A stretch of 64,000 nucleotides of DNA from CAZCVI01 sp964502145 (lineage in GTDB: Bacteria; Acidobacteriota; Aminicenantia; UBA2199), in contig CAZCVI010000018.1 in NCBI GenBank assembly GCA_964502145.1, positions 33,739-97,738 on the forward strand, given 5' to 3'. This document shows, in pieces, positions 52,416-59,706 of the stretch. The notes under the pieces were generated by a model. It had not been told where the DNA came from and searched no databases. It saw nothing but the letters and a program-made list of their open reading frames with translations. Positions within the stretch are counted from its first letter, which is position 1. Every line of letters starts with the position of its first letter. A program made the position numbers and the translations under genes.

Positions 52416-52964
52416 TCAATGTGTGCGAATGTTTTTAAGTACTTTTAAGATCATGATGGCAAATGTGAAAAGAGAGAAGTATAGGACGCGGTACTCCTTG
52501 TTTTGCATATAAAAGGAGATATTGAAGTCGCGGCCTTTGACTTTCTTAAATTTAGGAAAGAAAGAATGGGAATCTTTCGCCCAGGTTTCATATTCTGCAC
52601 TGAACTTTTTTTTCAGGCGTTTGTGTTCCCGTATCATGAGGAAGGGGAAGAACAGGAAGTAATAGGCCAAGAAGATAGCATAGCTATAAATATTATCGCC
52701 TGCCACAGCAATGCCCAGACCCAGGATGAAGTTGCCAAAGTAGAGTGGGTTACGGGTGAGCGAGTACGGGCCCTTGGTGGCCAGTTGCGTGTCTTTATTG
52801 ATATACCCTGACGCCCAGGCACGGAAGAACATCCCTGCTATGCTGAGAAAGAAACCAATGGCGATAGAAGTAGGTGTGGGTTCGGCCAAGTATAAAAGCG
52901 CAATCAGACAGAGTATGCCAACAAAAGCACGGTATTTAATAAATAATTCAACTGGGTTTCTCAT
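52416..52964 (-). CDS. Isoprenylcysteine carboxyl methyltransferase-like membrane methyltransferase
   Basis: 182 residues, ~4-5 TM helices. The ICMT/PEMT C-terminal signature is present: GPYSLTRNPLYFGNFILGLG, then LMIREHKRLKKKFSAEYETWAK. Bacterial members methylate lipids or small membrane substrates using SAM. Starts inside the end of the heptosyltransferase gene (17-bp overlap), so the two are coupled. Confidence 0.85.
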   Translation of the reverse strand: MRNPVELFIKYRAFVGILCLIALLYLAEPTPTSIAIGFFLSIAGMFFRAWASGYINKDTQLATKGPYSLTRNPLYFGNFILGLGIAVAGDNIYSYAIFLAYYFLFFPFLMIREHKRLKKKFSAEYETWAKDSHSFFPKFKKVKGRDFNISFYMQNKEYRVLYFSLFTFAIMILKVLKNIRTH

Positions 52965-53988
52965 AGATACACTCGATGGATTCTGTAATTTTTAAAATGT
53001 TAATTTTTTTAATACACTCTATTGTACCACATTTTTTCTTATAACAAAAACCGCAGGGTAATTTTTCAAAAATAGGGATGCTCTCTTTGAGGAGGGAACC
53101 GTTCCTATAGGGAGAAGTGGGACCGAATATACCGACGGAAGGAGTTTTTACCATATCTGCCAGATGCATAGCCAGGGTATCGGCAGTCACAATCAGACGA
53201 GCCTGCTGGATGAAATAAATCAATTGGCTGAAATCAAGGAAAGGCGTGATAGGAATACCAGTCTGCTGGGATATCTGTAAGGCGCTTGCTTTTTCTTTCT
53301 CGTTGCCCCATAGGACGACAACCGGGTATTTAGCTTTGATAGAATGGATGATAGCCATGTTTTGTTGCAGCGAGAGGAGTTTGCTTTCCCAGCCGCCGCC
53401 CACATTCAGGATAACAAAACGGTGGGGTTCAAGCTGATGTATGTGCAGGAAGTTCTTTAAAACCTCTGCCATGGGCGGGAGAGTTAATGGATAGTGGGGA
53501 TATTGGGGGTATTCGGGGGCAGGGTTGGGAAGTACTTGTTGTACGAGGTGGAGATTTTTATAAATGACGTGTTGCGATTCATCGCATTCTTCGGCTTGGG
53601 CAGAGTAGAAGAAACGGGCGACCGATTCCTTGAGATTTTTTTTATGGAAACCGATGGTATGGCTTTTGAGTAAGTAGGCGAGGACGGCTGATTTTAATAG
53701 ACCCTGAAAATCCAGAACAAGATCGAAAGGCTCTTTCTGTTCTGCCAGGATACGTTTGACTTCATGCCATTTATTTTTGATCCCCGTAGTTTTAAAGTGG
53801 GTGACGAAAATCTGGTCTATGCCCGCGACATTTTCCAGGAGTTTGGCACCGGGGGGTTCGGCGAACCAGCAGATAGTGGCGTGGGGGAATTGGGTTCTAA
53901 GGAGGTGGAACGCGGGAATCGCGTGTACGATGTCACCCAGCGCCGAAAGTCGGATAATGGCTATTTTATTGATGGTTGGTGCGTTCAT
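52948..53988 (-). CDS. Glycosyltransferase family 9 (ADP-heptose:LPS heptosyltransferase type)
   Basis: 346 residues. Opening KIAIIRLSALGDIVHAIPAF and CWFAEPPGAKLL match WaaC/WaaF-type heptosyltransferases. The C-terminal half holds FVILNVGGGWESKLL, LIVTADTLAMHLADMV and SVGIFGPTSPYRNG, the nucleotide-sugar site. It adds heptose or a related sugar to the lipid A core. This supports a diderm envelope. Confidence 0.9.
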   Translation of the reverse strand: MNAPTINKIAIIRLSALGDIVHAIPAFHLLRTQFPHATICWFAEPPGAKLLENVAGIDQIFVTHFKTTGIKNKWHEVKRILAEQKEPFDLVLDFQGLLKSAVLAYLLKSHTIGFHKKNLKESVARFFYSAQAEECDESQHVIYKNLHLVQQVLPNPAPEYPQYPHYPLTLPPMAEVLKNFLHIHQLEPHRFVILNVGGGWESKLLSLQQNMAIIHSIKAKYPVVVLWGNEKEKASALQISQQTGIPITPFLDFSQLIYFIQQARLIVTADTLAMHLADMVKTPSVGIFGPTSPYRNGSLLKESIPIFEKLPCGFCYKKKCGTIECIKKINILKITESIECIYEKPS

Positions 53989-54054
53989 TGTTTAATTTTG
54001 TTAATTTATATTATACAGTAATATGACCGGTTGTGCAAGTATTTGTTCGAATCG

Positions 54055-54210
54055 TAAAGCCACTGCCAGTTCTCTATGAATTTCGTAAAAGCAAGTGGGA
54101 AGAATGGGAAGTATGGGAATTATGGGAGGAATGGGAATATTTCAGTTTATCCCATAATTCCCATACTTCCCATACTTCCCAGTCTTCCCATTCACTTGGC
54201 GGTGGATTTA
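54055..54210. repeat. Palindromic intergenic element D (GGGAAGTAT type)
   Basis: Terminal words TAAAGCCACTGCC (54055-54067) and GGCGGTGGATTTA (54198-54210) are inverted. Four 9-nt-period units (TGGGAAGAA, TGGGAAGTA, TGGGAATTA, TGGGAGGAA) are mirrored by CCCATAATTCCCATACTTCC and following units. It shares TTTCGTAAAAG with element A. Confidence 0.8.
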
Positions 54211-54259
54211 GGGAATGTTGTGGGCGACGTGGGCAAAAAAGTGGGAGTGGATCACTCCT

Positions 54260-55303
54260 TTAAGTGACTATCCGCTTAAATTTATTGGCGAAACCTGCGG
54301 CTGTGCCATCAAGCAGGGTGTTTAGGAATGACTCGTCTGCTCCGGGATGGATAAAAAAACGGGGGAGACTTTCCAGATGATCTTTATGCTCTTTAAATAT
54401 GGCGGCAAAGCGGGTGGTTACGGCGGTTTTAAAACCACACTCCTTGACCAACGCGAATTCCCTGGGACCGGCTTCTTCCTTGCCACCAAAAGGATAGGCA
54501 AAATGATAAACTTCTTTCTGAATATGCGATTGAATGATCTGTTGCGATTTGATTATCTCGTTTCTGGCAAGAGTGGGGGATAACTTGCTCAAGGAAAAAT
54601 GATTGACAGTATGAGCACCGATAGTCACCAATGGATCGCGGCTTATCTCTTCAATTTGTTTCCACTTGGCCGCTAATTTTTTGGTTTTTTTAAATAAATC
54701 CATCCCGTAAACAGAAAAAAGGGCGGCCACGGTCATCATGTATGCTTCAATAGTAGGGGCGTTCATGATCATGGTGCGAATGCAATAAAATGCAGCTTCT
54801 TTCTGGGCCATGGTGGGGCAAAAAAACTCTTTTTGAGTGAAACCATCGTTAATCATAAGAAACTCTTGACGAAGCAATAAATCTTCCAATAAATACCACC
54901 ATAGGATGGCATGCGCATCAGGGAACCCGGTGGTGACATACAGGGTAAAGGGAATCCGGTGCTTTTTAAAGATCGGATAGGCATGGGTGATATTATCGAC
55001 GTAACCATCATCAAACGTGACTACGACGAACTTCTGTGGCCACCGGTCGGTGTGCAGATACTCCACCATTTGATCCATGGAGATGAATTCATAGTGCCGC
55101 TCTGTAAAAAATTGTATGATGGCCTCTAAATGTTCCGGTGTGATTTCCATACCGGCATTGGCCTGGATGCGGGCAGTTTTACTGGCCGGACATACGCGGT
55201 GAAACATTAATATCAAACCAGCACCTCCATATAAAGGCCGGGTTAAAAAGGATAACCTGGGATAGATGAGGTTAAAAACAGTTCTCATGGTGGATAAAAT
55301 CAT
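54260..55303 (-). CDS. Polysaccharide deacetylase (NodB-type)
   Basis: 347 residues. NodB motifs: VVVTFDDGYVDN (the Asp-Asp pair), TIGAHTVNHFSLS (His-x3-His metal ligands) and HFAYPFGGKEE. The insert LWWYLLEDLLLR and following ~80 residues are typical of the longer family members in capsule and O-antigen clusters. It removes N- or O-acetyl groups from a surface glycan. 18 bp after the GNAT gene on the same strand. Confidence 0.9.
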   Translation of the reverse strand: MILSTMRTVFNLIYPRLSFLTRPLYGGAGLILMFHRVCPASKTARIQANAGMEITPEHLEAIIQFFTERHYEFISMDQMVEYLHTDRWPQKFVVVTFDDGYVDNITHAYPIFKKHRIPFTLYVTTGFPDAHAILWWYLLEDLLLRQEFLMINDGFTQKEFFCPTMAQKEAAFYCIRTMIMNAPTIEAYMMTVAALFSVYGMDLFKKTKKLAAKWKQIEEISRDPLVTIGAHTVNHFSLSKLSPTLARNEIIKSQQIIQSHIQKEVYHFAYPFGGKEEAGPREFALVKECGFKTAVTTRFAAIFKEHKDHLESLPRFFIHPGADESFLNTLLDGTAAGFANKFKRIVT

Positions 55304-55321
55304 AGCATGCCTCCTGATGGC

Positions 55322-56191
55322 TCAAAATTCCAATAAAAAAAGCTCGGAGTAAAGCGAGTCGATTTCATGGGGGAGCAAACGCTGGGATTTATATAATATC
55401 GGCGTATAAAAGGATTTGGCTTTTGCAAAAGGGATGGATTTGCCCCGCAAGAATCGCTGGTCAATGATGATCCCTGCGGTTTTTAAAGCCCAGGGCACGT
55501 TAAAGCGCATCTGTGGCAACAGGTCTAAAAAAAGTTCACTGTTACTGATATAATAGATTTTCGCAAAGGGTAAATGTTTTCGATAGATGCGGCGGCAAAT
55601 CAGATATACGTAACCCTGCTGGGTGGTTACAACCAGATGAATGCAGTCAAATGAACGATGATCTTGGAATACTTTTTGTTCATATGGGGAAAGATAAGGG
55701 CTGATATTTTGCTTCCCGGTAATAACGTGGCATTTTCCGTTTAGCCTAGTCCATGGGGTTAAAAGCGCGGGAATAAATACCTCGGCAGTGTCGAGAATTT
55801 TGAAGTGAAAGAGTTTGGTTTGTATTTTGAAGGCACCGGGGTTGGCGGTTAACGAGGTGATGGTATAATCATTTAAATCCAGCACGGGGTAAAGCAAATC
55901 CATGCTGCTGCTACGGAACTCATCCGCTACGATCCAACTGGAAAGATTGCACCATTTTTCCATGTGGCCATTAATGAGCTTTTCGGACAGAATGTATGCG
56001 AAAAAGCCCACGATTTTTTCGCCGTGGTTCAAAGTATAACCGCAAAAACCAGGTTGAAAAGACCAGTAATCGCTAAATAAACGCTGCCACTTTTCCTTGC
56101 TGATATGGGGGCTGTTAAATTTCAACAACAGGGGGTATATCGCTGCAAAATCCGTGGGTACGGCTTTTTTAACGTGGATTTTAGCGGTCAT
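55322..56191 (-). CDS. GNAT-fold acyltransferase
   Basis: 289 residues. The N-terminal ~110 residues (VKKAVPTDFAAIYPLLLKFN ... KIVGFFAYILSEK ... SSWIVADEFRSSSMDLL) have GNAT-fold texture; the C-terminal half is divergent and may be a second degenerate GNAT repeat. Located between an SDR/ACP/KAS III set and a deacetylase, it may transfer an unusual acyl chain to a glycan precursor. Confidence 0.7.
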   Translation of the reverse strand: MTAKIHVKKAVPTDFAAIYPLLLKFNSPHISKEKWQRLFSDYWSFQPGFCGYTLNHGEKIVGFFAYILSEKLINGHMEKWCNLSSWIVADEFRSSSMDLLYPVLDLNDYTITSLTANPGAFKIQTKLFHFKILDTAEVFIPALLTPWTRLNGKCHVITGKQNISPYLSPYEQKVFQDHRSFDCIHLVVTTQQGYVYLICRRIYRKHLPFAKIYYISNSELFLDLLPQMRFNVPWALKTAGIIIDQRFLRGKSIPFAKAKSFYTPILYKSQRLLPHEIDSLYSELFLLEF

Positions 56192-56200
56192 ATCCGGTTC

Positions 56201-56956
56201 TTACGCGCAATATCCACCATCAATGGGAATGCTGGTGCCAGTGATCCAGCGGGAGAGATCAGAAAGTAAGAACATACATAGATGGGCAACATCTTCGGGT
56301 TGTCCGAGGCCCAGCGGGTGACTTTTTATAATCGTTTCTTTGGCTTCGGTGGGAATAGTTTTGAAGAAATCCTCGGTCATCTCGGTGCAAACATTGCCGG
56401 GCAGGATACAATTGACACGGACTCGTTTTTGTGCCAGTTCAAGGGCCATGGAACGGGCACCACCAAGCAATGCGGCTTTGGAACTACTGTAGGCAACAGC
56501 CCCGGGTTCGCCCAGAATGGCCCTGACGGAACTGATAAACACAAAACTGCCACCATCGGGACACAATACCTTTTTATTGGCGATCAAGCGGGCCAGTTCA
56601 AAGGCAGCGATCACATTAATAGCAAACATCTGCTCGTATTTGGCGGAGTTCATATTACGCAGGGGAACAGTACTGGTAATCCCGGCACTGTGTATAAAAC
56701 CAGAGAACGTGCCGAATCTCTCAAACGCATTTTGGATCACCGGTTCTAACAGTTCACGCTGGGTGATATCGCAGGCAAGACTCATGTGATACAACGGGTT
56801 CCCGCCCATTAGTTCATGGGTTTTCCTGAGTTTGTCCTCGTCGCGGCCTAGCAAGATCACATGGGCTCCCAATTGCGCCGCCATTATAGCACATGCCCTG
56901 CCGATACCGGAAGAAGCGCCTGAGATCACTATGTTTTTACCTTGTAATGTGATCAT
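56201..56956 (-). CDS. SDR-family oxidoreductase (FabG-like)
   Basis: 251 residues. Cofactor motif VISGASSGIGRAC, NIVIS/N-x-A-G equivalent HSAGI, catalytic VAYSSSKAAL (Tyr-x3-Lys) with upstream Ser in VFISSVRA. The C-terminal SRWITGTSIPIDGGYCA is classic. It probably reduces a 3-ketoacyl group on the adjacent ACP. 21 bp after the ACP gene. Confidence 0.9.
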   Translation of the reverse strand: MITLQGKNIVISGASSGIGRACAIMAAQLGAHVILLGRDEDKLRKTHELMGGNPLYHMSLACDITQRELLEPVIQNAFERFGTFSGFIHSAGITSTVPLRNMNSAKYEQMFAINVIAAFELARLIANKKVLCPDGGSFVFISSVRAILGEPGAVAYSSSKAALLGGARSMALELAQKRVRVNCILPGNVCTEMTEDFFKTIPTEAKETIIKSHPLGLGQPEDVAHLCMFLLSDLSRWITGTSIPIDGGYCA

Positions 56957-56977
56957 GACGGTTTTTCCTGACGGGAG

Positions 56978-57211
56978 TTATTGGAAATGTTCCATACCTA
57001 CCAATTCCATTAGATTTTTAACTGTTTTCATGGTGCTTAATTGCTCGGCGGAGAGTCGTTTGGCAAATTTTTCATCGACCAGCGCCACGATGGACATGAC
57101 GGACATGGAATCAAAATCCGGCAGTTCTTTAAAAACGGTATCTTCTTGCAATACCACGCCACTCATCTCCATGCTGTCTACCAGTTCTTGCAGAAAATCT
57201 TCTTTTTTCAT
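56978..57211 (-). CDS. Acyl carrier protein
   Basis: 77 residues. FDSMSVMSIVALVDEKF carries the phosphopantetheine Ser35 in the D-S-M/L context. The dedicated ACP sits between KAS III and SDR genes and likely carries the acyl intermediate made by them. Confidence 0.9.
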   Translation of the reverse strand: MKKEDFLQELVDSMEMSGVVLQEDTVFKELPDFDSMSVMSIVALVDEKFAKRLSAEQLSTMKTVKNLMELVGMEHFQ

Positions 57212-57256
57212 TGTGCTTTTTCCTATATTCTATTTTCTTTTCTATTTTCTATTCTC

Positions 57257-58255
57257 TTATATTTCGATAATCACGGCACCCCAGGAATAACCGACGCCGA
57301 ACCCGCATAAGAGCACCTTGTTTCCTGTTTTTACAAGGCCTTTGTCCAGGCTCTCTTTTAAGGCGATGGGTATAGTGGATGATACGGTATTGCCAACATG
57401 CAGCATGTCCTTGTAGAACTTTTCATCGGGGATTTTAATCTTCTTTTGCAAGTATTCGATCATATATTTATTGGCTTGATGAAAGATAAAATAGTCGATA
57501 TTCTCTTTTTCCATTTGGTTTTTAAGCAGTGTCTCCTCGATCAAAGGTGGAACCGCTTCAATGGTGAAATTAAATATTTCGGGGCCATTCATATATATAT
57601 GATTGTTGGTGCGGCAATTTCCCGAATCATCTTCCAGTTGAGGGGCAAGGGGATCATAGGCATTGCGCATACCACCGTTGGGGACGATCAGTTTATCCCA
57701 GCCGCTGCCATCGGTCCCCAGAACGAATTGGAAAATAGCTTCGTTATCGGCTTTCTCAATGATGGTCGCTGTAGCACCGTCGCCAAAGATGGTGCGGTTG
57801 GCGTAATCTTTTTCATGGATGAATTTGGAATAGGTTTCGCTGGTCACGACCAATACCGTACTGGCCAGATTGGCGGCAATAAAACTTTTGGCGCAAGCTA
57901 AACCGTAGATGTAACCAGAGCAGCCCAGGTTCATATCAAAGGCGCCGATATTGGTCCGTAACCCCAGTTTGTTTTGCAACATACTGGCGGAAGTGGGTAA
58001 AAAATAATCGGGGCTCTGGGTGCAGAGGATCACAAAATCAATTTTATCCTTATCATATCCGCTCAATACATTGAGAGAAGCATGATAGGCCATATCCAGG
58101 GAGGTTTCGTGCGCCCCGGCAATATGACGTTCGCGAATACCCACTTTCTTCTCAATTTTAGCGGCGCTTAAGCGGGCCGAAGCTTGCTCTAATTCGGTGT
58201 TGGTTAACACTTTTTCCGGGAGATAGGTTGCTATCTTGGTTATTTTACATCCCAT
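57257..58255 (-). CDS. 3-oxoacyl-ACP synthase III family protein (KAS III)
   Basis: 332 residues. Catalytic triad visible: Cys112 in MNLGCSGYIYGL, His in YFIFHQANKYM and Asn in MLHVGNTVSSTIP. The C-terminal LLCGFGVGYSWGAVII is typical. It condenses an acyl-CoA with malonyl-ACP. With its own ACP and SDR beside it and no FabD or FabF, the set resembles short acyl-chain builders of surface glycan or lipid decoration clusters rather than housekeeping fatty acid synthesis. Confidence 0.92.
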   Translation of the reverse strand: MGCKITKIATYLPEKVLTNTELEQASARLSAAKIEKKVGIRERHIAGAHETSLDMAYHASLNVLSGYDKDKIDFVILCTQSPDYFLPTSASMLQNKLGLRTNIGAFDMNLGCSGYIYGLACAKSFIAANLASTVLVVTSETYSKFIHEKDYANRTIFGDGATATIIEKADNEAIFQFVLGTDGSGWDKLIVPNGGMRNAYDPLAPQLEDDSGNCRTNNHIYMNGPEIFNFTIEAVPPLIEETLLKNQMEKENIDYFIFHQANKYMIEYLQKKIKIPDEKFYKDMLHVGNTVSSTIPIALKESLDKGLVKTGNKVLLCGFGVGYSWGAVIIEI

Positions 58256-58317
58256 GGGAGCGCTCCTAAAGTGGACTCACTGGACAATCTGAACTCCGGC
58301 AGGAATGGGAGATTGTC

Positions 58318-59163
58318 CTATAAATGGTTTTCTTCGCCGTCGTCTTCAAAATCATCGGGGTAATCATCTTCATCTTGTTTTCCTAATGCGATCATACTCA
58401 ATGCATCCATGGCCGCATCAACGATGTCTTCGTCATCGGATAGGGAGAGGTCATTGAGGATATCTATCGCCTCATCGGGATTAACATTGACCGCGGCATC
58501 AATGGCAGTGATTTTTAACCATTTTTCCGTGGTGGTCGCGGTGAGTAGTTTTTTGATGTGCGGCCACGCCTCTTGGACGCCCCAATTCCCGGCGCCACAA
58601 ACAGCTTCAAAAGAGATATCTGCATCGGGGTTGTTCAAGGACTCTAATATTTGGGGTTCAAATCCTTTCACATAGGCCATGCAAAAAACAGCGGTGAGTT
58701 TCCATTCGTTATCCTCACTCGCATAAGCTGTTTGGATGGCCTCTTTATGCCATTCCATGGGGGCCCGCACCGAGGCTTCAAGAATGCGCCGGCGTACTAA
58801 TTTGGGGAGTGTGGTATCCAGGAAAAATTCTTTCAGCCGATGGCGGACATCATGAAACATTGCCACCGAAAGAATCAATTCTTCTTCAGGATCAAATTCT
58901 ACAGAGTTTCCGAATTCAAGGGCGGGGCCCAGGGATATCGCTGCTTGACTGCGTACTTCTTCGAGTTCGTTGTTATCGTTGATAACGGAGAGCAACAGGG
59001 CGGCCATGCCATCATCCATGACAGTTTCATAGCCTGCTAAAGAAGCGGCCAGTTCGCGTTCGGTAGCTGGAAGGCTTTTATTGTTCAGTGCCGCGACAAT
59101 CTCTTTGCCAGCGTTCTTCGGCCAATCCCACTGCGGGGTCTCGTCTAAAATTTCTAATTTCAT
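58318..59163 (-). CDS. HEAT-repeat protein
   Basis: 281 residues, soluble. About six helical repeats (SQAAISLGPALEFG, LVRRRILEASVRAP, WLKITAIDAAVNVNPDEA, DIVDAAMDALSMIALG) of the HEAT/PBS-lyase type, ending in a highly acidic tail (EDDYPDDFEDDGEE). Such scaffolds mediate protein-protein contacts. Separate promoter likely; 62 bp upstream of the KAS III gene on the same strand. Confidence 0.85.
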   Translation of the reverse strand: MKLEILDETPQWDWPKNAGKEIVAALNNKSLPATERELAASLAGYETVMDDGMAALLLSVINDNNELEEVRSQAAISLGPALEFGNSVEFDPEEELILSVAMFHDVRHRLKEFFLDTTLPKLVRRRILEASVRAPMEWHKEAIQTAYASEDNEWKLTAVFCMAYVKGFEPQILESLNNPDADISFEAVCGAGNWGVQEAWPHIKKLLTATTTEKWLKITAIDAAVNVNPDEAIDILNDLSLSDDEDIVDAAMDALSMIALGKQDEDDYPDDFEDDGEENHL

Positions 59164-59373
59164 TGATGCTCCTTTTTGAAAGTGAATTCTATGATGGTAT
59201 TATAACACAATTGTCTTATAAATTTCATCAGTTGGGGTGGATTTTAGAAGGTTTTACTTTATTTTTTGGAAATAGGGTGGATAAAATGGACGACGTGGAC
59301 AAAATGGACGATGTGGACGTAATCAACACGCAATCGGGCAAACCGTGTGTTCACGTGCGTTTTTGGAAAGAAA
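59164..59373. other. Intergenic region with GTGGACGAT-type repeats
   Basis: Carries GGGTGGATAAAATGGACGAC and GTGGACAAAATGGACGAT words (59273-59320), one arm only, of the same kind as element E. No gene. Confidence 0.55.
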
Positions 59374-59397
59374 GAAGGCCAGCCTAAACTGGCCTTC
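59374..59397 (-). terminator. Terminator of the PYG peptide operon
   Basis: Stem GAAGGCCAG/CTGGCCTTC (9 bp) with a 6-nt loop. Read on the minus strand it is followed by TTTCTTTCC. It lies 68 bp after the precursor gene. A second hairpin CCTGCTAA-TTTTATC-TTAGCAGG lies between (59418-59440). Confidence 0.75.
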
Positions 59398-59464
59398 CCT
59401 GATGATTCTTTTACTTGCCTGCTAATTTTATCTTAGCAGGGGAAATTCCCATAAGGTGGGCAGA

Positions 59465-59680
59465 TTAACGCTGTTCAAAGTCTGGGGGGTTAACGCCGTA
59501 AGGGGGTTCGACAACACCGTAAGGGACCATCGGCACATACTCGGGAATAACACCGTAAGGTGCTTGGGTTAAATAACCAATTTTTGGAACTTCATGGCCG
59601 TAAGGGGCGACGGGGTGAGGAATGTAGCCACCTTTTAATGTCATCTGTTCGATCTCGGATAATGAAATAAAATTTTCCAT
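59465..59680 (-). CDS. Putative RiPP precursor peptide with four PYG motifs
   Basis: 71 residues. The N-terminal ~18 (MENFISLSEIEQMTLKGG) form a leader ending in Gly-Gly, as in double-glycine RiPP leaders. The core is Pro/Tyr/Val-rich with PYG at 26-28, 41-43, 53-55 and 60-62, three of them PYGV, plus Y19, Y36 and Y48. There is no Cys, Ser appears only in the leader and Thr occurs once in the core, so lanthionine or sactionine chemistry is excluded; tyrosine- or C-H-directed crosslinking is the natural guess. AAGGAGA precedes the ATG. It follows the radical SAM gene by 26 bp and precedes a terminator. Confidence 0.8.
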   Translation of the reverse strand: MENFISLSEIEQMTLKGGYIPHPVAPYGHEVPKIGYLTQAPYGVIPEYVPMVPYGVVEPPYGVNPPDFEQR

Positions 59681-59706
59681 GTTTTTTTTCTCCTTCTCGT
59701 TTATTG

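Noticed and set aside
57257..58255. Housekeeping FabH in a fatty-acid synthesis operon
   Set aside because: Neighbours are a dedicated ACP, SDR, GNAT and deacetylase, with no FabD, FabF, PlsX or RpmF.
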